Shown here: positions 37,026 through 46,200 of the stretch, piece by piece | How positions within the stretch are numbered: the stretch's first letter is position 1 | How the letters are laid out: each line of letters begins with the position of its first letter | Source: Akkermansia muciniphila | GTDB lineage: Bacteria > Verrucomicrobiota > Kiritimatiellia > RFP12 > JAAYNR01 | Length of the DNA: 64,000 nucleotides | Assembly: GCA_945870025.1 (NCBI GenBank) | Contig: CAMBQN010000009.1 | Location: 36,141-100,140 of the forward strand | Direction: 5' to 3' | Translations under genes and position numbers: made by a program | Notes under the pieces: model-generated | The model's database searches: none | Seen by the model: only the letters and a program-made list of their open reading frames with translations | Told to the model about the DNA's origin: nothing

Positions 37026-37056
37026 GGGGGTAAAAATATATATTTATTGAACGGGA

Positions 37057-37175
37057 GGCGCTTGCAGAACCCCTGCAAGCGCCGGTTTCAGGTTTCAGGT
37101 TTCAGTGTTCAGGTTTCAGGAAGACACAACATCGTGTGGTTCTTCCTGACACCCGAAACCTGAAACCTGAACACG
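37057..37175 (+). repeat. Dispersed hairpin element, copy 3
   Basis: Same order as copy 1: hairpin GGCGCTTGCAG/CTGCAAGCGCC, repeated GGTTTCA units, GGAAGACACAACATCGTG and the CTTCCTGACACCCGAAACC tract. The 3' palindrome is missing. It lies between the divergent rrf2 and SulP genes. Confidence 0.82.
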
Positions 37176-37315
37176 GCTCACGGAATCAAATGTGATTGAC
37201 TGGACATTCCAAAACCGCAGGAGTATCATTCGCCCGTTTGTTTGCGGTCGTTCACGCCACTACAGGCCGCTCAATCCGGAACGCTGTGCATGTTAGGTGG
37301 CAGAGGGATACTCTC

Positions 37316-39034
37316 GTGAATATTCTATCTGGGTTTCGTGCGTTGGTCGCGTTGCGATTTCGTCCGGCGGCGCTGGAGCTTTTTACGCAGCCGTATTCGT
37401 TCTCGGATTTGCTTCACGATCTGATTGCCGGGCTGATCGTCGGGGTGGTGGCGTTGCCGTTGGCGATTGCTTTCGGCATTGCATCGGGGGTCTCCCCGAC
37501 GCAGGGGTTGGCGACGGCCGTAATCGCAGGGTTTCTGATTTCCGCTTGCAGCGGCAGCCGGGTGCAGATCGGCGGTCCTACCGGCGCGTTCATCGTCATC
37601 ATTTATGGGATTGTGGCGAAGCATGGGTACGACGGGTTGGCGGTGGCGACGCTGATGGCCGGCGTGATGCTGATTATCATGGGCTTTGCAGGCTTCGGGT
37701 CGATCATTAAATACATCCCGTATCCGGTGACCGTGGGATTTACGACCGGGATTGCGCTGATCATCTTTGCCGGGCAGATCAAAGACCTATTAGGGTTGCA
37801 GGTGGAAAAGGTCCCGGCCGATTTCATTGAAAAAATGATGACGTACGGCCGCACCATCGGCACGATGAATCCGCTGGCGACCGGAATTGGGGTGGTGACC
37901 ATCCTGATCGTTTTGCATTGGAAGCGCGTCACGCAGCGTGTGCCGGGGTCTCTGGTGGCGATTCTGGTCACGACGGCCGCCGTGCAGGTGGCGTGGGCAT
38001 GTGGGCTGGACTTCGAGATGGAGACGATTGGACAGCGTTTCCCGGCGGTCGCCGAGGGCATGCGCATTCAGGCACCGCGGTTGCCGCTGGTGAGTTTGGA
38101 GACCTTCCGCACGCTGTTCTCTCCAGCGATATCGATCGCCTTGCTGGCGGGGATCGAGTCGCTGCTCTCCGCTGTGGTGGCCGACGGCATGACGGGGCAG
38201 CGTCATCACTCCAACACGGAGCTTATTGGTCAGGGACTGGCCAATGTGGTGTCGCCGCTGTTCGGCGGAATTCCGGCGACTGGAGCCATCGCCCGCACAG
38301 CGACCAACATCAAGAACGGTGGACGGTCCTCTCTTGCTGGAATTTTTCATGCGATCGTGTTGTTGCTGATTATGCTTTTTCTTGGACGCTGGGCCTCCAT
38401 GATTCCGATGGCGACCTTGGGCGGCATCGTGGCCGTGGTGGCGTGGAACATGAGCGAGCTGCATCTGTTCCGCCGGATGTTCAGCAGCACCCGGAGCGAC
38501 GCGCTGGTCATGATGGCCACGTTTCTGCTGACGGTTCTAATCGATCTGACGGTCGCCATCCAGATCGGGATGATCCTGGCCGCATTCCTGTTTATCCGGC
38601 GGATGGCGGAGGCCACCCAAGCGGGCTACATGACGCGCCTGCTCGGCGACTCGACAGACGAGTCGAACGGTGCCACGGGCACCCCGCAGCGGCAGGTTCC
38701 GAAGGGATGCGATGTGTTTGAGATCAATGGACCGATGTTCTTTGGCGCGGCCGATAAATGCCGCGATGCGATCGATCTGATCGGCCGCAGGCCTCAGGTT
38801 CTGATTTTTCACATGCGGCATGTCCTGGCGCTCGACGCCACGGCGCTGAACATTTTGGACGACGTTTTCCGGCAGTGCGAAAAGCGCGGAACGCGGCTCC
38901 TCCTCGCGGGCGTTCACAGTCAGCCGCTGGTGCTGATGACGCGCTCCGGTTTTCTGGAGCGCGTGGGCCAGGACAATGTCTTCAGCGACATTGACGACGC
39001 CTTGAACCGCGCGCAGGAGCACCTCACGCGATAA
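37316..39034 (+). CDS. SulP-family anion transporter with STAS domain
   Basis: A 572-residue transporter. The N-terminal PYSFSDLLHDLIAGLIVGVVALPLAIAFG and GPTGAFIV are SulP signatures, with about 10-12 membrane helices. A C-terminal cytoplasmic STAS domain (from about GCDVFEINGPMFFGAADK) follows. Likely substrates are sulfate, bicarbonate or dicarboxylates; sequence does not decide. The GTG with AGAGGG nine bases before it was chosen over an upstream TTG that lies at the edge of the hairpin repeat. Its 3' end overlaps the convergent tyrA by 11 bases. Confidence 0.88.
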   Translation: MNILSGFRALVALRFRPAALELFTQPYSFSDLLHDLIAGLIVGVVALPLAIAFGIASGVSPTQGLATAVIAGFLISACSGSRVQIGGPTGAFIVIIYGIVAKHGYDGLAVATLMAGVMLIIMGFAGFGSIIKYIPYPVTVGFTTGIALIIFAGQIKDLLGLQVEKVPADFIEKMMTYGRTIGTMNPLATGIGVVTILIVLHWKRVTQRVPGSLVAILVTTAAVQVAWACGLDFEMETIGQRFPAVAEGMRIQAPRLPLVSLETFRTLFSPAISIALLAGIESLLSAVVADGMTGQRHHSNTELIGQGLANVVSPLFGGIPATGAIARTATNIKNGGRSSLAGIFHAIVLLLIMLFLGRWASMIPMATLGGIVAVVAWNMSELHLFRRMFSSTRSDALVMMATFLLTVLIDLTVAIQIGMILAAFLFIRRMAEATQAGYMTRLLGDSTDESNGATGTPQRQVPKGCDVFEINGPMFFGAADKCRDAIDLIGRRPQVLIFHMRHVLALDATALNILDDVFRQCEKRGTRLLLAGVHSQPLVLMTRSGFLERVGQDNVFSDIDDALNRAQEHLTR

Positions 39035-39869
39035 ATGCGCGGATGCGGTTGGCTTCGGTGATCAGGGCGCGGATGCGGTCGGAGTCGCCGTCGGCGATGG
39101 CGCGGGTGAGGGCGTCTAGGTGTGTGCGGAAGGCGTCGAGCGCGTCGAGCAGATGGGTGCGATTTTGCCTGAGTATAGGCTCCCACATGGTGGGGCCGCT
39201 CTTGGCGAGGCGCGCGGTCGAGGTGAAGCCGCCCGCGGCGAGGGAGAAGCGGACCTGGGCGTCGCTTTCGGGATCGAGGGTGGCCAGGGCGAGGGCGTAC
39301 GAGAGGACGTGAGGGAGGTGGGAGACGTAGGCGGCGTTCAGGTCGTGGCATGCGGCATCCAGATAAACGAGGCGCATGCCGAGACCGGCGGTGAAGAGGC
39401 GCTCGGCGGCGGCGAGGGCATCGGGCGCGCTGTCGGCCGTGTCGCACAGGATGGCGGCACGACCGGCGAAAAGGGTCTCACGCGAGGCGGCGGGTCCGCT
39501 GTCCTCGGTGCCGGCCATCGGGTGCGCGGCGACAAACCGCGCGCGGCGGGGATGACTGCGGACCGCGTCGACGATCATCTGCTTGGTCGATCCCATGTCC
39601 ACGACCGTCTGCCGGTCGGTGATGCGGTCGAGGACCTCGGGCAGGAGGCGGAGGATGGCGTCCACCGGTACGGCCAAGAGGATGAGATCAGCCGCCGTCA
39701 CGGCCTCGGCAAGCGGGAGCGCCCGGTCAATGAGGCCCAGTTGCAGGGCGGTGCTGAGGTGGTGAGGGTCGCTCTCCACGCCGATCCGCGTGGTGGCCAG
39801 CCCGGTCCGGGCGAGGTCGCGGGCGGCCGATCCGCCGATGAGTCCAAGTCCGACGATGGCAATGATCAT
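39024..39869 (-). CDS. tyrA: Prephenate dehydrogenase
   Basis: A 281-residue TyrA that oxidatively decarboxylates prephenate (or arogenate) on the way to tyrosine. The Rossmann motif GLGLIGG starts at residue 6. VDMGSTKQMI and AAHPMAGTEDSGP hold the conserved substrate-binding histidine, and NAAYVSHLPHVLSYAL is the family C-terminal signature. The ATG at MIIAIVGLGL was chosen. No chorismate mutase or ACT domain is fused. It is last after asd and an unknown gene, and its stop lies inside the SulP coding end. Confidence 0.9.
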   Translation of the reverse strand: MIIAIVGLGLIGGSAARDLARTGLATTRIGVESDPHHLSTALQLGLIDRALPLAEAVTAADLILLAVPVDAILRLLPEVLDRITDRQTVVDMGSTKQMIVDAVRSHPRRARFVAAHPMAGTEDSGPAASRETLFAGRAAILCDTADSAPDALAAAERLFTAGLGMRLVYLDAACHDLNAAYVSHLPHVLSYALALATLDPESDAQVRFSLAAGGFTSTARLAKSGPTMWEPILRQNRTHLLDALDAFRTHLDALTRAIADGDSDRIRALITEANRIRAFIA

Positions 39870-39903
39870 GTTCGATCCTCTTCTCTGAATGCGGAACACG
39901 TCC

Positions 39904-40878
39904 TCACGGGATGATCGCCTTTTTCTGGGGTTCGAGCCGGCGCAGTTCGGCGAGCCAGCCGCTGAGTTCGGGGTCGGGTGCGGCATTCGCAGGCGAGGTC
40001 GGATTGTTCGCGTTCCACTCCTTCATCCGCGCTTCGGCCTGACTGAGTTCCGTATTCAGCCGGACTTGCTCAAATTTCATCCGCTTGAGCTGGTCAAGCA
40101 GCTCGGACCGCGCCGGTCCGGTGGTGGCCTTGAACTCGACGGTCATCTTCTTGGCGCGGATGACAAATTCGTTGACCGCGTCGGTGGCGCGGATGAAGGC
40201 GGCGGCGTGCGGGTTGGCGGCTGTGAGGGCCTGCTGTATCGCCGCCGTGCGCGCGTCGATGCGTTCCTTCAGGGTGTAATAGTGATGGAGCAGACTCAGG
40301 GTGTCGGCGGGCACAGCGGTAAGCGGACCCTCGAACACGACCAGGTCTGCAAGGCTGATGAGCACAGGCCCCTTCCACTGCCCGCCCTGCTCGATCGAAC
40401 AAACCGCGACATCACCGTCCGAGGATGTCGTGGTTTTGATCACTTCGCCGACCGTTCCGGCGGGAAGCATGCCGAGGTTTTTTCCGCCCGTCGAGTAGTG
40501 GGCCGTCCGCTGGATCAGAATAGCCCACGAGCTCGCATTGGTCATGGAGGCAGGTGGATAATAGGGGGGAATGACGGGTGGGGGTTCAATGCTCGGCACC
40601 TCCGGCGGGGTGCTAACAGGGGCATCATCCCCGTCGACAGAGCGTGTTCCGAGGCGCTGCCCCGAATCACCGGGGTCGGCGGACGGGGCGTCCGTCGCGG
40701 GCGACATCCGTTCGAAAAAGGTGCCGGTGGGCGTGAGATCGTCAGTGCGCGGCCGGGTGGCGACTGGCTCCGGTCTCGTCAAGCGCGGAAAAAGGGAGGC
40801 GATCTTGGGCGTGCCAAAATAGACCGCAGCCGTTCCGATCACTGCGGTGAACAGGTACGTGGCCAGAAAGCGTTTCAT
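39904..40878 (-). CDS. Membrane-anchored protein of unknown function between asd and tyrA
   Basis: A 324-residue protein. One N-terminal membrane helix ([19 protein letters not shown]) is followed by a Pro/Thr-rich linker of about 80 residues, an SH3-like beta segment ([30 protein letters not shown]) and a helical coiled-coil C-terminus ([29 protein letters not shown]). The ATG overlaps the asd stop as ATGA. I recognise no family. Similar layouts occur in envelope proteins of Verrucomicrobiota. Its link to amino-acid synthesis may be positional only. Confidence 0.68.
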   Translation of the reverse strand: MKRFLATYLFTAVIGTAAVYFGTPKIASLFPRLTRPEPVATRPRTDDLTPTGTFFERMSPATDAPSADPGDSGQRLGTRSVDGDDAPVSTPPEVPSIEPPPVIPPYYPPASMTNASSWAILIQRTAHYSTGGKNLGMLPAGTVGEVIKTTTSSDGDVAVCSIEQGGQWKGPVLISLADLVVFEGPLTAVPADTLSLLHHYYTLKERIDARTAAIQQALTAANPHAAAFIRATDAVNEFVIRAKKMTVEFKATTGPARSELLDQLKRMKFEQVRLNTELSQAEARMKEWNANNPTSPANAAPDPELSGWLAELRRLEPQKKAIIP

Positions 40879-41996
40879 CGGTTGAGATGCTCTCGAATGA
40901 TGTTTAACATGCGGCGAATGGGTTCGGCGGCGCCCCACAGGAGCTGGTCGCCGACCGTGAATGCGGCGATGTATTCAGGCCCCATCTTCATCTTGTGCAG
41001 GCGGCCAATGGGGACGGTCAGGGTGCCCGACACGGCGGCGGGAGTGAGGTCGCGCAGGGTGGTGGCCTTGTCATTGGGCACCACGCGGACCCAGTCGTTG
41101 GCGCCAGCCAGAAGCGACTCGACGTGCTCCAATTGCAGATCCTTCTTTAGCTTGAGGGTCAGGCCCTGACTATGGCAGCGCATCGCGCCGACGCGGACGC
41201 ACACGCCGTCAACGGGGATCGGCTCGGCGGTGCCGAGGATCTTGTTGCATTCGACATGCCCCTTCCACTCTTCTCGGGTCTGGCCGTCGGCCACGGCCTT
41301 GTCGATCCACGGGATGAGGCTGGCGGCAAGCGGTGCACCAAAGTGCTGGGTCGGCAGAGACGGGTCGCGAACGCTCGCGGCGACCTGGCGGTCGATATCC
41401 AGGATTGCGGCGGCAGGATCGTCGAGCAAGGCGCCCGGCGCGGCGGCGACTTGACGCATCTGCAGGAGCAGCTCGCGCATGTTCTTGGCGCCCGCTCCAG
41501 ACGCGCTCTGGTAGGTCATAGTCGAAACCCATTCGACCAGCCCCGCCTCGAACAACCCGTGGACCGCCATGAGCATCAGGCTGACGGTGCAGTTGCCTCC
41601 CACAAACAGGCGCCCGTGGGCCGTGAGAGACCGATTGATGACCGCGCGGTTGACTGGGTCGAGGACGATCACCGCGTCGTCGGCCATGCGCAGGGTCGAA
41701 GCGGCGTCAAGCCAATAGCCCTTCCAGCCGGCCTTGCGCAAATTGCCGTAAACCGCGCTCGTGTAGTCACCGCCCTGGCAGGTGACGATGATATCCATTT
41801 TGGCGAGCTGGCGCAGATCGGCAGCGTCCAGTAACGGCGTCGGGCCACACCCCACGTCGGGTCCCGTTCCGCCCACCTGCGACGTGGTGAAAAAGACCGG
41901 TTCGAAGCCCTTGAAATCGCCCTCCTCGCGCATCCGCTCCAGGAGGACCGAACCGACCATTCCGCGCCAACCGACAAATCCGACTTTCAATGTCAT
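40875..41996 (-). CDS. asd: Aspartate-semialdehyde dehydrogenase
   Basis: A 373-residue enzyme reducing aspartyl phosphate to the semialdehyde for lysine, diaminopimelate, threonine and methionine synthesis. The NADP motif is [14 protein letters not shown]. The active cysteine is Cys136 in [10 protein letters not shown], and [17 protein letters not shown] follows. Length and motifs match the E. coli-type branch rather than the shorter Gram-positive type. It starts the asd-unknown-tyrA set with 4-base overlaps. Confidence 0.95.
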   Translation of the reverse strand: MTLKVGFVGWRGMVGSVLLERMREEGDFKGFEPVFFTTSQVGGTGPDVGCGPTPLLDAADLRQLAKMDIIVTCQGGDYTSAVYGNLRKAGWKGYWLDAASTLRMADDAVIVLDPVNRAVINRSLTAHGRLFVGGNCTVSLMLMAVHGLFEAGLVEWVSTMTYQSASGAGAKNMRELLLQMRQVAAAPGALLDDPAAAILDIDRQVAASVRDPSLPTQHFGAPLAASLIPWIDKAVADGQTREEWKGHVECNKILGTAEPIPVDGVCVRVGAMRCHSQGLTLKLKKDLQLEHVESLLAGANDWVRVVPNDKATTLRDLTPAAVSGTLTVPIGRLHKMKMGPEYIAAFTVGDQLLWGAAEPIRRMLNIIREHLNR

Positions 41997-42079
41997 AATA
42001 CTCCGCCCATCCTACCAAGCCACAGTGATTGAAAAGACAATGAGTCATCTTAGCGAATTGACACGCGAACGTCGAGCGC

Positions 42080-43279
42080 TTATATGCCCTTGCCTTTCCT
42101 GCGGTAGGCCAGCGGGGTGGCGCCCATGCGGCGGAGAAAAGTTTTTCCGAAGTGGCTGGGATCGGGGAATCCGCACTGCCGGGCGACTTCGGCGATACTG
42201 AGGCTGGTGCGCCGTAGGGTCTCGGCGGCTCGGTTCATCCGGTAGTCGAGCAGGGTGTCTCGGAAACTGCGACCGGTCTTCTGGGTGAGCAGGTGCGAGA
42301 AGTGGCTCGGCGAGAGGCAGGCGATGCGGGCCGCCTCGTCGCGCGAGAGGTCACGGGCAAGGTTCTCTTCCATGAAGCGCAGCGCCTGCTGCAGCAGCAC
42401 GGTGTTGGGGTGGTCACGGTATTCGCGAATGCCGTCCATCAGCCGCTCGAGGGTGTCGATCAGCCAGTGACAGAGATCGGCCTCGTCGGTGATGGCGGCA
42501 AGACGGCGCACGCCATCGTAGTTCATGCCCAGCAACTCGGTCGGCCGTGCGCCGCTCTCGACTGCGGCGCGGTACATCATCACAACGAGTTCGAGGGTCA
42601 AACTCTTGAGCAGTTCCAGACGATTGCCCGCGAGATGGTAGATGCCCACGAGCAGCCGGTTGAGGATCTCGCGGGCGGCGCGGCGGTCGCCGCGCTTGAC
42701 CGCGGCCAGCAGCGCCGGTTCCTCGCGCAGATAGGCCTCGCGAATGGAGTCATAGCCGCCGGTCTTCAGTTCATGAATGGCCTCGGCCTTTTCGCGTTCG
42801 CGGCCCGAGGCCTCGCGCTGGCGGATCAGGTGGGCGCGATTGGTCAGATTGTGGTCGGTGGCCCAGGCGAGCAGCGTGTCGGCCGCGTTTAGCGGTGATC
42901 CCGGCGCGGCTGTGGCGCAGGCGGTATCGGGCAGGCCGTCGGCGACCAAGCCGCCCAGCAGCAGGTCGTTGCACATCAACGGCACGCAACACGCCAGCAG
43001 TCCGTCGGCCGTGAGCGACAGGGCTGGTTCGCCCCATTGCCACGATTCGGCCACCAGGCGGCGCCAGAGGTCGCGGCTGGCGGCGCGGGCATCGGCGGAC
43101 ATGCGGCGCGGCGTGCCAAACATCACACGCCCCTCGCAGTCGACGGCGAGCAAACCGACACCCCAACGCGCGCGGCAGTCACGGGCCATGCGCGTAAACA
43201 AACTTCGGTTCAACAGGCCGTGCAGCGCGCTTGGCGTACTCGGCGTTCGGAGCGGGCGTTGGGTTGTGCAAGGTGTCAT
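42080..43279 (-). CDS. AraC-family regulator with PocR-like sensor domain
   Basis: A 399-residue protein. The N-terminal region (LLNRSLFTRMARDCRARWGVGLLAVD) resembles the PocR sensory domain, which binds small organic ligands. A helical middle is followed by two AraC helix-turn-helix units at about 295-395 (RDEAARIACLSPSHFSHLLTQKTG and SIAEVARQCGFPDPSHFGKTFLRRMGATP). It follows the giant surface protein gene by 19 bases on the same strand. Target genes are unknown. Confidence 0.85.
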   Translation of the reverse strand: MTPCTTQRPLRTPSTPSALHGLLNRSLFTRMARDCRARWGVGLLAVDCEGRVMFGTPRRMSADARAASRDLWRRLVAESWQWGEPALSLTADGLLACCVPLMCNDLLLGGLVADGLPDTACATAAPGSPLNAADTLLAWATDHNLTNRAHLIRQREASGREREKAEAIHELKTGGYDSIREAYLREEPALLAAVKRGDRRAAREILNRLLVGIYHLAGNRLELLKSLTLELVVMMYRAAVESGARPTELLGMNYDGVRRLAAITDEADLCHWLIDTLERLMDGIREYRDHPNTVLLQQALRFMEENLARDLSRDEAARIACLSPSHFSHLLTQKTGRSFRDTLLDYRMNRAAETLRRTSLSIAEVARQCGFPDPSHFGKTFLRRMGATPLAYRRKGKGI

Positions 43280-43298
43280 ACGTGGCTAGTGCGATGTG

Positions 43299-46200
43299 TT
43301 AGGTTGGGCGGCGTGCCGGGCCGCAGGCGATGCGGATGAGACCCCAGAATATCAGAAAACCGGGGAGGATCGGCCAGAGGGCCAAGGCGGCACCCCAGGG
43401 CCGGGGACGGCTGGCGTGGAAGGCCAGAACCAGTTCGCCGCCGGGTTCGTTGTTCAGCGGCCGGCGGAAGCGGAACTCGTGGCCGTGTTCGGGTATGGCG
43501 ATCTGAATCGCCGCGCCCGACGCGGCGGCGCCAGCCTGCACATCCATCAGTTTCTGCGCCACGAGTTCAAGCCCGTCGCGATCCCGTGCATTGAGCTGCT
43601 CTTCCACCGTTCGCGCGTAAGTGGCATCGAAATTGCCGCCGTTCCAACCGACTTGGCTTTGCTGGCCGTCCTCAAAAATGTTGTTGTCCACGCGCAGGGC
43701 CGCGCGGCGGTTGACAATGCCCATCTTGACTTGCTGCTGCACGACGTTGCGGAATTGCACACGGGCGTCTTCGTTGAGGGATTGCTCGGCCTGGGACAGG
43801 GTCACCGCCTGCTGCAAGACTTGGCGCGCCTCTTTCTGCTGGCCCGACTTTAGCAATTTGTCCAACTGGGCGAGATTGCCGCGAGCCGTGGCGAGGCTGG
43901 ATACCTTGGTCTGCGTGTTGAAAGCGTCGTAGTTGCCCTTGCTGAAGGTGCGGAACAGAGGAGCGGTCTCCTCGCGCTCGAACGCACCGCGGACAAAATC
44001 GAGCGCGAACTCGGGCGGAACAAAGAGCTGCCATTCGATGTCGCGCAGCGGCAGATCGGGGAAGGCTGGCGCGCGGAGCGCCTGATGCCCCGCCAGCGCG
44101 CCGCCGGGGAGGGCGTCGGCATAGACGAGCGAAACCGTGGCCCGCTGACCCACGGCTGCGGTTTCGAGCGGGATGTTGAGGATGCCGCCAGCGCGCGCGG
44201 ACGGAACTTCGGCGCCGTTGACCAGAGCGGACCACAAGACCGCCTCCGGGGAGGGGAGCGTCACGCGCAGGAAGCGCATGTGGCCGGGATCGAGCGTGAC
44301 GGTCGCCTGGGAGAGAAGGCGGCCGCTGCCGGAGACGACCGTCACCATGCGGACCTGTTCGACCGTTGCGGGAAGCACCTGCGCCGCAGCGTGGCGGGTT
44401 ACCGATAGGGGCAGGGTGTAATCGTCGCGCGTGGCGCGGTAACAGAGGATCGCGGATGAGAGGTCGCCAGCGTTGAAGACGTCGGGGAGCGTCCGGGCGT
44501 TTTCGGGCTGAAGTCCGGTGGTGTCGCCTTGCGTGGCGACTTCGACGCGACCGGGGCAGGTGACCGCCAACCAGGTCGCCTGGCGGGCGGTGTCCAGCAG
44601 CACGAACGGCTTGATAACGACGTTTCCAGCGGCGGGATCGTAAGGCTCCTGATACTGACAGACGAGGTCGTAAGCGCCTTCGACTTTGCCGTGCAACTCG
44701 ATCTCCCAGACGCGGCCGTTGGTTCCGGCGGTATCATCGAGCGGCCGGACACGCGCAATCTGGCGTCCGCTGACGGTCAGGGTGGCGTCACGAACCGGCA
44801 CGCGGACCCGGAAGAAGCGCACCCCCGCGTTGGCGATGCGATAATGCAGATGAATGCGATGGCTGAGCATCCCTTCGGCGAGTTCGACGCGGTGGAGCAT
44901 GTCGGGCTTGAGCACCGGCGGCATCACCTCGGTGCGAAGGGTCAGCGACCAGTCGGGCCGGAGCAGATCAAAGATCAGCGCGGCCTGAGTCTGCGCCTCG
45001 TCGCGGCGGACGGTCACGCCATTTTGTTGATCCACGGCTAGCCGGATGCCGCGCTCGGCCGAGATGGCGAGGCTGCCGGTGTGACGGCGGGCGAGGGTGA
45101 CGGTGATGCGCGGGATGGTGAGCTTGGTCGGAATGCCGCGCATCGGCGCGGCCAGAACGATCGCAACGGGCGTGGTGTCCTGAATGCGGCGTTTGAACCA
45201 GATGTCGATGCCGCGGCCGGCGCGCCGTCCATCGTCCCAATGGCTGACAGCCGGACCGGAGAGGGATTCGATTTCGTAGCCATCCGGGATCGCTAGTTGC
45301 ACCCCGAAAACGCCAGCACGGGCCACGGTGATCTGCAGGGTGGAACTGAGGACGCTGCGCTCGTCGCCGAGACTGAATGCGGCCGACTCGACAACCCGCA
45401 GCTCGGGCTGCACCTCCTCAACGTGGAGGGCGATGCGAACCGGCTCGGGGTCGTCGTAGCGGAAGGCGCGGCGCAACGGCTCGGCGTCCACCACCGCCGC
45501 CTGCCTTTTGGCGGCGTCGTCGGCCACCACGCTCGTGCTGCGGGCGGCGAAATCGGCGGTGTCAATGGGCGTGACGCCGACCGTCTCGCCGAAGCGGAGC
45601 AGGAGCGACTCGGGCGCGGCAACGGCGAATCGACCGCGCTGGCGGGCGACCCCTTCGGCAATCGGCGCGGCGAGGCTGAACGCAACGGGTGGCGTGCTGC
45701 AGGGCGTTTGCAGCGTGAGCGTCAGGGTGACGGGTCCGGTCTGGGGTTTGGCCATGACCGCCTCGATGCGGCGCGTGGCGGGGTCGAATCGCCAGGTGGC
45801 CAGACCCGGCGCGGAAACGTCGGTCGCCGTGGCCGTGCCGGGCAGACGGAGGACGAAGACGCGGGTCTCGCCCTGGACCACGTTGAAGATCGCGCGGGCC
45901 GTGGCTTCAATGACACCGGGCCGGACACGGGCGATCGTGGCGATGTCGGCATAAACGACCGTCTCCTCGGCGCGGGTGTCGCGGGCGCGGGGTCGCCAGG
46001 TGAGCGTGACCGATGCGGCGGGAACACAGACGATCTCGGCGGTTGTCGAGCCGTCCGTCACCGTGGATGCGAGCCAGGCGGCGGAGTCGGCCCGAATGTC
46101 GAGATCGGTCGCTGGGACGGTGAGCGAGAGCGTGTTGATGAGCGTCGGAAACCACGGGAGGGTCAGGCCGGTCGACTTCTCTTGAAGCGTCAGAGCCTCT

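Noticed and set aside
37084..37170. Possible CRISPR-like array from repeated GGTTTCAG units
   Set aside because: Units are 7-8 bases with no constant-length unique spacers, and no cas gene is present; it is part of the hairpin element.
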